From Escarpia spicata (lineage: Eukaryota > Annelida > Polychaeta > Sabellida > Siboglinidae): DNA of 64,000 nucleotides. Shown here piece after piece: positions 48,101 to 60,100 of this stretch; position 1 is the stretch's first letter, and each line of letters begins with the position of its first letter. Where the stretch lies: contig OZ023210.1 in NCBI GenBank assembly GCA_963995525.1, forward strand, positions 2,018,775-2,082,774. Direction: 5' to 3'. The notes below the pieces were generated by a model. It was given only the letters and a program-made list of their open reading frames with translations. It was not told the DNA's origin and made no database searches. The position numbers and the translations under genes are program-made.

Positions 48101-51100
48101 TGTGAGACTGGCCCAGGACCGGAAGTTGATTGAGGCAGAGAAGACCCGTCTCACCCGTCTAGCTGCCATGGTCCAGCAGAAAGACAGGGCCACAAAGACA
48201 GACACCTCACCGCATCCCAGCATGGACGTGGACACTGACACAATGACTCACAATGACGCTGACATGTCGAGTGAGTCGGTGTCGATGTCGTCAGTACCAG
48301 ACGACGCGGCGGGTGTGTCGAAGGAGTCGCGTAGTGAGCCTGTCATCAAGCAGGACGACCCGAGTCTACACCGGGTACATCGCACCGCACGTTCCATCGA
48401 TGTCGTCCCTGAAGTGGAGGCCATGGACATGACAGACGAACAACAACAGGTGGGTGACTGGTGACATCGTTAGGTGATTGGGACATGACAGTTGATGTGT
48501 GTTTAGTATGACGATGGGGTGTGTTTAGTATGACATGTGGCATGTGTTTAGTATGACAGGTGACGTGTGTTTAGTATGACAGGTGGCGCATGTTTAGTAT
48601 GACAGGTGGCACATGTTTAGTATGACAGATGGGGTGTGTTTAGTATGACATGTGGCATGTGTTTAATATGACAGGTGATGTGTGTTTAGTATGACAGGTG
48701 GCGCATGTTTAGTATGACAGGTGGCGCATGTTTAGTATGACAGATGATGTGTGTTTAGTTCACGCAGCGCCTGGTGCAGCTGTCCAGCATGACGGGACCG
48801 GGCGTCTATGCAGGGATGACTGTGGGCGACAGAGACAGTGAGACAGACTCCCAGAGGGATGCGTCAGGCGGCAGGCAGCCTCAGCTCCCTTTTGCTAACT
48901 TCAAGGTGCCGCTTCCTTTCAATCCTTTATTTATTTTGTCTAAATGTATTTATTACTGGTCTCCCTGTGGTCCTTCAGGTAAAATTAACTTGAATATACA
49001 TATGATTATGCAGATAAATAATAGCATACATAGTTAACAGTTATTTCTCTACTGTGGCACAATAAAAATATGTGCCCTCAGAACTCTTTCAGCTTCTGTT
49101 CAATGGCAGTTAGCTGTACTCATAAAGTCATACAACCATTTCAAAAACATTGAATAATTTTAGTGAAAATACTCATGATTTTCTTCATATAATTTAACAC
49201 TTTAAATTTAGTTTTGCGTCAAATTTGTGTATGGCTTTCACTTACAAACATACAACATTATGCTTGGTTTCAGTTCCCAGAGTCTACCCGCGGCATGGAT
49301 CTTTATACCAATGAATACAGGTACAACGCAACCAAATTCATTCAAATGTCTATGAATAATAATGTAAAAATTCAACTTTTTACCTGTTTTTATATTGTAC
49401 AGTAAACTATTATGTTGTATGGCATAAACTATCTCCTTGGGTGCCTAGATGTGTTTTAAAGAACCACATTAAAAAAAAAAATACTTTTACCTAAATTGAT
49501 CATTATATATTTAATTTTAATGTTTTGGGGAGAATATTGTGATTACATTACATGCAGAGGTAACATAATATTATTGGTGTTAATGTCCATCGTATGATGT
49601 CGATACATTGTATCCATGGGTATTCAAATGTTCACATGTATTTGAAATTGTCAGGTTGATATTCATTAACAGAAAATGGCTCATATAATACTAAATAAAT
49701 TGCTGTTCATTAAACCATATTTAGGAAGTCAGTGTGTTAGAAAAGAATTATACAGTTAGCTTGAATGAATGAATGAATGAAATGAAATTTATTAGACCAA
49801 TAATTACAAATACATATTATAATAGAGTATATACAATCAGTCAGGAGACTCCCGTTAAGGCATTTAAATGCCGCTGCCACGGGAGCCACCTTAAATAATA
49901 ATTATAGTATAATAATTGTATGTTTAGTAAGTAATTTAACTGGTAATACATGAACATGTCATCGAAAAAATATATAATCAAAATACATCCAGTAGCTGTC
50001 ATATATATGTAGCTATATATATATACACGTGTGTGTGTACATATACGCATATAATGAGACATTATACAACCATACTTGACCATTTGACTATCCCAAAACA
50101 GTTATACTTGTTTACTATGTCATTACCTGGTGCTGTTTCTCTCCTGGTCTGCTCTCAATAACACACTCACATGTGATAATTACTTTTCTTTCAGTGTCGT
50201 TCAGAAGAGAGACTTTCAGGTTGGTAGCAATCTTTGAATATACCCATACAATATATCAGGTTGCCCATCAACAAAGGATCAAGCAAAATGCAATTTTAAC
50301 TATCACTTTTTATGCCACTTAAACACAACAACAAACATTAAGCAAAACTTATCTAAATAATTACCAGCAGCGATGTAAAATTATTAAAAAAAAATTGTAA
50401 TAGCTTAGCTATATCGCACCAGCATTTGATGTGTGAGTAGATAGGTTGTTTTGACGTTAATTACCCTGTACAGTGTGTCATGTATCAACTATTATTTACC
50501 CTGTACAGTGTGTCATGTATCAACTATTATTTACCCTCTACAGTGTGTCATATATCAACTATTATTTACCCTGTACAGTGTGTCATGTATCAACTATTAT
50601 TTACCCTGTACAGTGTGTCATGTATCAACTATTATTTACCCTCTACAGTGTGTCATATATCAACTATTATTTACCCTGTACAGTGTGTCATATATCAACT
50701 ATTATTTACCCTGTACAGTGTGTCATGTATCAACTATTATTTACCCTGTACAGTGTGTCATATATCAACTATTATTTACCCTGTACAGTGTGTCATGTAT
50801 CAACTATTATTTACCCTCTACAGTGTGTCATATATCAACTATTATTTACCCTGTACAGTGTGTCATATATCAACTATTATTTACCCTGTACAGTGTGTCA
50901 TATATCAACTATTATTTACCCTGTACAGTGTGTCATATATCAACTATTATTTACCCTGTACAGTGTGTCATGTATCAACTATTATTTACCCTGTACAGTG
51001 TGTCATGTATCAACTATTATTTACCCTGTACAGTGTGTCATACATCAACTATTATTTACCCTGACAGTATGTTATATATCAACTATTATTTACCCTGTAC

Positions 51101-54100
51101 AGTGTGTCATACATCAACTATTATTTACCCTGACAGTATGTTATATATCAACTATTATTTACCCTGTACAGTGTGTCATACATCAACTATTATTTACCCT
51201 GTACAGTGTGTCATGTATCAACTATTATTTACCCTGTACAGTGTGTCATGTATCAACTATTATTTACCCTGTACAGTGTGTCATACATCAACTATTATTT
51301 ACCCTGTACAGTGTGTCATGTATCAACTATTATTTACCCTGTACAGTGTGTCATATATCAACTATTATTTACCCTGTACAGTGTGTCATATATCAACTAT
51401 TATTTACCCTGTACAGTGTGTCATATATCAACTATTATTTACCCTGTACAGTGTGTCATGTATCAACTATTATTTACCCTGTACAGTGTGTCATGTATCA
51501 ACTATTATTTACCCTGTACAATGTGTCATACATCAACTATTATTTACCCTGACAGTATGTTATATATCAACTATTATTTACCCTGTACAGTGTGTCATAC
51601 ATCAACTATTATTTACCCTGACAGTATGTTATATATCAACTATTATTTACCCTGTACAGTGTGTCATACATCAACTATTATTTACCCTGTACAGTGTGTC
51701 ATGTATCAACTATTATTTACCCTGTACAGTGTGTCATGTATCAACTATTATTTACCCTGTACAGTGTGTCATACATCAACTATTATTTACCCTGTACAGT
51801 GTGTCATGTATCAACTATTATTTACCCTGTACAGTGTGTCATACATCAACTATTATTTACCCTGTACAGTGTGTCATACATCAACTATTATTTACCCTGT
51901 ACAGTGTGTCATACATCAACTATTATTTACCCTGTACAGTGTGTCATGTATCAACTATTATTTACCCTGTACAGTGTGTCATACATCAACTATTATTTAC
52001 CCTGTACAGTGTGTCATGTATCAACTATTATTTACCCTGTACAGTGTGTCATACATCAACTATTATTTACCCTGTACAGTGTGTCATGTATCAACTATTA
52101 TTTACCCTGTACAGTGTGTCATACATCAACTATTATTTACCCTGTACAGTGTGTCATGTATCAACTATTATTTACCCTGTACAGTGTGTCATACATCAAC
52201 TATTATTTACCCTGTACAGTGTGTCATACATCAACTATTATTTACCCTGTACAGTGTGTCATGTATCAACTATTATTTACCCTGTACAGTGTGTCATACA
52301 TCAACTATTATTTACCCTGTACAGTGTGTCATGTATCAACTATTATTTACCCTGTACAGTGTGTCATACATCAACTATTATTTACCCTGTACAGTGTGTC
52401 ATGTATCAACTATTATTTACCCTGTACAGTGTGTCATACATCAACTATTATTTACCCTGTACAGTGTGTCATGTATCAACTATTATTTACCCTGTACAGT
52501 GTGTCATACATCAACTATTATTTACCCTGTACAGTGTGTCATGTATCAACTATTATTTACCCTGTACAGTGTGTCATACATCAACTATTATTTACCCTGT
52601 ACAGTGTGTCATGTATCAACTATTATTTACCCTGTACAGTGTGTCATACATCAACTATTATTTACCCTGTACAGTGTGTCATGTATCAACTATTATTTAC
52701 CCTGTACAGTGTGTCATACATCAACTATTGGATAGGTAACAAAATTGGATATGTCAAAAAGAAATTCTTTGAATGGATTGATGATCTGGTTTGGATTTGA
52801 AACTTAGATTCCATTCTGTATATTTGAACTGCATCTAGCAGTCTTCTTCAGCAAATTGTCGTGACGGATGTGTCACTTGACCACTGTCGGAAAGTACAGA
52901 ACAGAAGGTTCTTGTGAGGTAATCATGTCTAACAAAAACACTCTTTGTATAAAAATGAACTATGATGACAGATGTTCAGCAGCTTGGAAGGAAAGTGTTG
53001 TAGTTTCAGGAATCCACCAACACATAGCAAATAAATGTTAATACTGTTGTCTTTGTAGCCATGTGATAGGGAGAAGATTGTCTTCAGTCTCGATGAAACT
53101 ATAATCTCAACAGCTTTAGGTAAGTGGCTCGTAAATTATATAAATATTTAAACTGTTTACACTTGGCAAAGTGTGCATTGTGAAACAGGACAGTTTTAGG
53201 CACACAACTTTATCTGGTTAATTTTATTGTAAAATCATGCTACGTGTATAAATTAAATGTATCCTCACAGCATGACAAGATCCATGGCTGCAACGTTTAA
53301 GAGAAACCTCTTGTTTCAGATACCGATCTACCAGATGATTTCTTTGAAGTGACTGAGGCGGACGTGAAAATGATGTACAGTGACATGCAGCGCAAGTTGT
53401 ACGTACTGGTTCTACTGTCTAACAAGTTGTACGTACTGGTTCTACTGTCTAACAAGTTGTACGTACTGGTTCTACTGTCTAACAAGTTGTACGTACTGGT
53501 TCTACTGTCTAACAAGTTGTACGTACTGGTTCTACTGTCTAACAAGTTGTACGTACTGGTTCTACTGTCTAACAAGTTGTACGTACTGGTTCTACTGTCT
53601 AACAAGTTGTACGTACTGGTTCTACTGTCTAACAAGTTGTACGTACTGGTTCTACTGTCTAACAAGTTGTACGTACTGGTTCTACTGTCTAACAAGTTGT
53701 ACGTACTGGTTCTACTGTCTAACAAGTTGTACGTACTGGTTCTACTGTCTAACAAGTTGTACGTACTGGTTCTACTGTCTAACAAGTTGTACGTACTGGT
53801 TCTACTGTCTAACAAGTTGTACGTACTGGTTCTACTGTCTAACAAGTTGTACGTACTGGTTCTACTGTCTAACAAGTTGTACGTACTGGTTCTACTGTCT
53901 AACAAGTTGTACGTACTGGTTCTACTGTCTAACAAGTTGTACGTACTGGTTCTACTGTCTAACAAGTTGTACGTACTGGTTCTACTGTCTAACAAGTTGT
54001 ACGTACTGGTTCTACTGTCTAACAAGTTGTACGTACTGGTTCTACTGTCTAACAAGTTGTACGTACTGGTTCTACTGTCTAACAAGTTGTACGTACTGGT

Positions 54101-57100
54101 TCTACTGTCTAACAAGTTGTACGTACTGGTTCTACTGTCTAACAAGTTGTACGTACTGGTTCTACTGTCTAACAAGTTGTACGTACTGGTTCTACTGTCT
54201 AACAAGTTGTACATACTGGTTCTACTGTCTCTAACAAGTTGTACGTACTGGTTCTACTGTCTAACAAGTTGTACATACTGGTTCTACTGTCTCTAACAAG
54301 TTGTACGTACTGGTTCTACTGTCTAACAAGTTGTACATACTGGTTCTACTGTCTCTAACAAGTTGTACATACTGGTTCTACTGTCTCTAACAAGTTGTAC
54401 ATACTGGTTCTGCTGTCTAACAAGTTGTACATACTGGTTCTACTGTCTAACAAGTTGTACATACTGGTTCTACTGTCTAACAAGTTGTACGTACTGGTTC
54501 TACTGTCTAACAAGTTGTACATACTGGTTCTACTGTCTCTAACAAGTTGTACGTACTGGTTCTACTGTCTCTAACAAGTTGTACATACTGGTTCTACTGT
54601 CTAACAAGTTGTACATACTGGTTCTACTGTCTAACAAGTTGTACGTACTGGTTCTACTGTCTAACAAGTTGTACATACTGGTTCTACTGTCTAACAAGTT
54701 GTACGTACTGGTTCTACTGTCTAACAAGTTGTACGTACTGGTTCTACTGTCTAACAAGTTGTACGTACTGGTTCTACTGTCTAACAAGTTGTACGTACTG
54801 GTTCTACTGTCTAACAAGTTGTACGTACTGGTTCTACTGTCTAACAAGTTGTACGTACTGGTTCTACTGTCTAACAAGTTGTACATACTGGTTCTACTGT
54901 CTAACAAGTTGTACGTACTGGTTCTACTGTCTAACAAGTTGTACATACTGGTTCTACTGTCTAACAAGTTGTACGTACTGGTTCTACTGTCTAACAAGTT
55001 GTACGTACTGGTTCTACTGTCTAACAAGTTGTACATACTGGTTCTACTGTCTAACAAGTTGTACGTACTGGTTCTACTGTCTAACAAGTTGTACATACTG
55101 GTTCTACTGTCTAACAAGTTGTACATACTGGTTCTACTGTCTAACAAGTTGTACGTACTGGTTCTACTGTCTAACAAGTTGTACGTACTGGTTCTACTGT
55201 CTAACAAGTTGTACGTACTGGTTCTACTGTCTAACAAGTTGTACGTACTGGTTCTACTGTCTAACAAGTTGTACGTACTGGTTCTACTGTCTAACAAGTT
55301 GTACGTACTGGTTCTACTGTCTAACAAGTTGTACATACTGGTTCTACTGTCTCTAACAAGTTGTACGTACTGGTTCTACTGTCTAACAAGTTGTACATAC
55401 TGGTTCTACTGTCTCTAACAAGTTGTACGTACTGGTTCTACTGTCTAACAAGTTGTACATACTGGTTCTACTGTCTCTAACAAGTTGTACATACTGGTTC
55501 TACTGTCTCTAACAAGTTGTACATACTGGTTCTGCTGTCTAACAAGTTGTACATACTGGTTCTACTGTCTAACAAGTTGTACATACTGGTTCTACTGTCT
55601 AACAAGTTGTACGTACTGGTTCTACTGTCTAACAAGTTGTACATACTGGTTCTACTGTCTCTAACAAGTTGTACGTACTGGTTCTACTGTCTCTAACAAG
55701 TTGTACATACTGGTTCTACTGTCTAACAAGTTGTACATACTGGTTCTACTGTCTAACAAGTTGTACGTACTGGTTCTACTGTCTAACAAGTTGTACATAC
55801 TGGTTCTACTGTCTAACAAGTTGTACGTACTGGTTCTACTGTCTAACAAGTTGTACGTACTGGTTCTACTGTCTAACAAGTTGTACGTACTGGTTCTACT
55901 GTCTAACAAGTTGTACGTACTGGTTCTACTGTCTAACAAGTTGTACGTACTGGTTCTACTGTCTAACAAGTTGTACGTACTGGTTCTACTGTCTAACAAG
56001 TTGTACATACTGGTTCTACTGTCTAACAAGTTGTACGTACTGGTTCTACTGTCTAACAAGTTGTACATACTGGTTCTACTGTCTAACAAGTTGTACGTAC
56101 TGGTTCTACTGTCTAACAAGTTGTACGTACTGGTTCTACTGTCTAACAAGTTGTACATACTGGTTCTACTGTCTAACAAGTTGTACGTACTGGTTCTACT
56201 GTCTAACAAGTTGTACATACTGGTTCTACTGTCTAACAAGTTGTACATACTGGTTCTACTGTCTAACAAGTTGTACATACTGGTTCTGCTGTCTCTAACA
56301 AGTTGTACGTACTGGTTCTACTGTCTAACAAGTTGTACATACTGGTTCTACTGTCTAACAAGTTGTACATACTGGTTCTGCTGTCTCTAACAAGTTGTAC
56401 ATACTGGTTCTACTGTCTCTAACAAGTTGTACGTACTGGTTCTACTGTCTCTAACAAGTTGTACGTACTGGTTCTACTGTCTAACAAGTTGTACATACTG
56501 GTTCTACTGTCTAACAAGTTGTACGTACTGGTTCTGCTGTCTCTAACAAGTTGTACATACTGGTTCTACTGTCTAACAAGTTGTACATACTGGTTCTACT
56601 GTCTCTAACAAGTTGTACGTACTGGTTCTACTGTCTAACAAGTTGTACATACTGGTTCTACTGTCTAACAAGTTGTACATACTGGTTCTAGTGTCTCTAA
56701 CACGTTGTACATACTGGTTCTACTGTCTCTAATACGTTGTACGTACTGGTTCTACTGTCTCTAACACGTTGTACGTACTGGTTCTACTGTCTCTAACACG
56801 TTGTACATACTGGTTCTACTGTCTCTAACACGTTGTACGTACTGGTTCTACTGTCTCTAATACGTTGTACGTACTGGTTCTACTGTCTCTAATACGTTGT
56901 ACGTACTGGTTCTACTGTCTCTAACAAGTTGTACGTACTGGTTCTACTGTCTCTAACACGTTGTACGTACTGGTTCTGTCGTCTCTAACAAGTTGTACGT
57001 ACTGGTTCTGTCGTCTCTAACAAGTTGTACGTACTGGTTCTGTCGACTCTAACAAGTTGTACGTTCTGGTTCTGTCGTCTCTAACAAGTTGTACGTACTG

Positions 57101-60100
57101 GTTCTGTCGTCTCTAACAAGTTGTACATACTGGTTCTACTGTCTCTAACAAGTTGTACGTACTGGTTCTACTGTCTCTAACACGTTGTACGTACTGGTTC
57201 TACTGTCTCTAACACGTTGTACGTACTGGTTCTGTCGTCTCTAACAAGTTGTACATACTGGTTCTACTGTCTCTAACAAGTTGTACGTACTGGTTCTACT
57301 GTCTCTAACACGTTGTACGTACTGGTTCTACTGTCTCTAACACGTTGTACATACTGGTTCTACTGTCTCTAACAAGTTGTACGTACTGGTTCTACTGTCT
57401 CTAACAAGTTGTACGTACTGGTTCTACTGTCTCTAACACGTTGTACGTACTGGTTCTACTGTCTCTAACACGTTGTACGTACTGATTCTGTCGTCTCTAA
57501 CAAGTTGTACGTACTGATTCTGTCGTCTCTAACAAGTTGTACGTACTGGTTCTGTCGTCTCTAACAAGTTGTACGTACTGGTTCTGTCGTCTCTAACAAG
57601 TTGTACGTACTGGTTCTCTCGTCTCTAACAAGTTGTATGTACTGGTTCTACTGTCTCTAACAAGTTGTACGTACTGGTTCTACTGTCTCTAACAAGTTGT
57701 ACGTACTGGTTCTACTGCCTCTAACAAGTTGTACGTACTGGTTCTACTGTCTCTAACAAGTTGTACGTACTGGTTCTACTGTCTCTAACAAGTTGTATGT
57801 ACTGGTTCTACTGTCTCTAACAAGTAACAATGGGCCTGAGATAAATAATAACTTGTGCACAAGTAAAGCTGTCTGTATACTTGTCTATATATGTGCGTAT
57901 GTGTCCACTCACAGTATAACTCAACCACTGGATGTGCTAGAATAATCATTTATCACACTGCATGCTGTGAATAGCTCGGAGGAAACTTACCTTATTTTGA
58001 AACAGTCAAATAAACAAAACATAATAACTGCTGCTCCATATTTTTTGGTGATTTCATCATGTACAAGAAGAGTAGTTTGTTCACTGTAACAATTCACAAA
58101 ATTACTGAGAAGATGTATAGTACAGTCTGACTGTGATGCTCTTCACTTGTCGCAGTCAGTGTTATGATGTCAACAGTTAGTTCGTCTCTCTGCAGACAGG
58201 AGGAGCTGACAAAGCCATTGGCAACTCGATCCCTTCATCTCGCAGAAATTGAATCAAAGATGGCAAAATATGACAGAGCAACAATCCGAGTGACGTTTCC
58301 CGACAGAATGGTACTGCAAGGCCTCTTTAGACCACAAGAAACAGGTGGGTTGACAGAATGGTACTACAGGGCCTCTTTAGACTACAAGAAACAGGTTTGT
58401 TGACTGGCAAAATTTTATGTTAATGGAATATGTTTTCCTTAAATAATAAGTTTTGTGTATTTCTCCTTTTTGTAAAATTATACCTGGTTTTCTAAAAGCT
58501 TTTCAGTGGGGCATTATGAGTGATATCAGCAGACTTGAGGCTGAATCATATTGTTGACGGTATCATAGACTCCAGTCATAAATTAGGTTACCGGTCCAAT
58601 GATTTAATAAATACATCATTTGTTTTCTGAAACATTCTGCATCAGGAAAGTTATTTTCCACAATTAGTATTTTGCAAATATTATACACAACTTTGATTTT
58701 TTTAATTACACGTACACAAAATATATAGTTTTGTAACAAGACATTTAATTTCAACGATACTTTGGACACATGCAAACATCAGATTCAACTGTAGTCAGTG
58801 AAATGAAGTTTTTTTTACAAAAAAAGTTAAATCAGTTGCACGTGGGCTATCCTGGTTAGAATGTGGGATCACCCTGGTTAGAATGTGGGATCACCCTGGT
58901 TAGAATGTGGGCTACCCTGGTTAGAATGTGGGATCACCCTGGTTAGAATGTGGGATCACCCTGACTAGAAATTTTAAATGCAGTTGCATCTTCTGTGATA
59001 TCAACCAGCGTATATGATGTCATCTTGACATACACTAACAGTGACCTGGGGACGGTGATGCTTACAGTGCACGCGCTACAGAAGTTTGTGAAGGAGCATT
59101 TAGAAGACAAGGACACGCCATTTTATTTATGTGAGTACGTTGTGTGAGTACGCTGTGTGGGTACGTTGTGTGGGTACGCTGTACGGGTACACTGTGAGTA
59201 CGTTGTGTGAATACACTCGCATAGTCATATCTTTCTGCTTCCTAACACTTTTATTATCAAATGTTACGGGATCCTTCGGTCCAGTGGGTACAACATTGTC
59301 CGTTTGGTCAGGACAACTCCAGTTCAAGTCCTTTGGTCCAGGGGGTACAACATTGTCCGTTCGGTCAGGACAACTCCAGGACAAGTACTTTGGTCCAGGG
59401 GGTACAACATTGTCCGTTCGGTCAGGACAACTCCAGTTCAAGTACTTTGGTCCAGTGGGTACAACATTGTCCGTTCGGTCAGGACAACTCCAGTTCAAAT
59501 CCTTTGGTCCAGTGGGTACAACATTGTCCGTTCGGTCAGGACAACTCCAGTTCAAATCCTTTGGTCCAGTGGGTAGAACATTGTCCGTTCAGTCAGGACG
59601 ACTCCAGTTCAAGTACTTTGGTCCAGTGGGTAGAACATTGTCCGTTCAGTCAGGACAACTCCAGTTCAAATCCTTTGGTCCAGTTGGTAGAACATTGTCC
59701 TTTTAGTCAGGACAACTCCAGTTCAAATCCTTTGGTCCAGTTGGTAGAACATTGTCCTTTTAGTCAGGACAACTCCAGTTCAAATCCTTTGGTCCAGTTG
59801 GTAGAACATTGTCCTTTTGGTCAGGACAACTCCAGTTCAAATCCTTTAGTCCAGTGGGTAGAACATTGTCCGTTCGGTCAGGACAACTCCAGTTCAAATC
59901 CTTTGGTTCAGTGGGTAGAACATTGTCCGTTCGGTCAAGACGACTCCAGTTCAAGTCCTTTGGTCCAGTGGGTACAACATTGTCCGTTCGGTCAGGACAA
60001 CTCCAGTTCAAATCCTTTGGTTCAGTGGGTAGAACATTGTCCTTTTGGTCAGGACAACTCCAGTTCAAATCCTTTAGTCCAGTGGGTAGAACATTGTCCG

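Noticed and set aside
50451..52800. Long open frames (up to 762 codons) across the 35-bp array
   Set aside because: The unit simply lacks stop codons in all plus frames. No start context, splicing or similarity supports a protein.
53297..56278. Minus-strand frames of LLDSRTSTYN-type repeats
   Set aside because: Mirror of the 30-bp array antisense to ASPSCR1; no gene signals.
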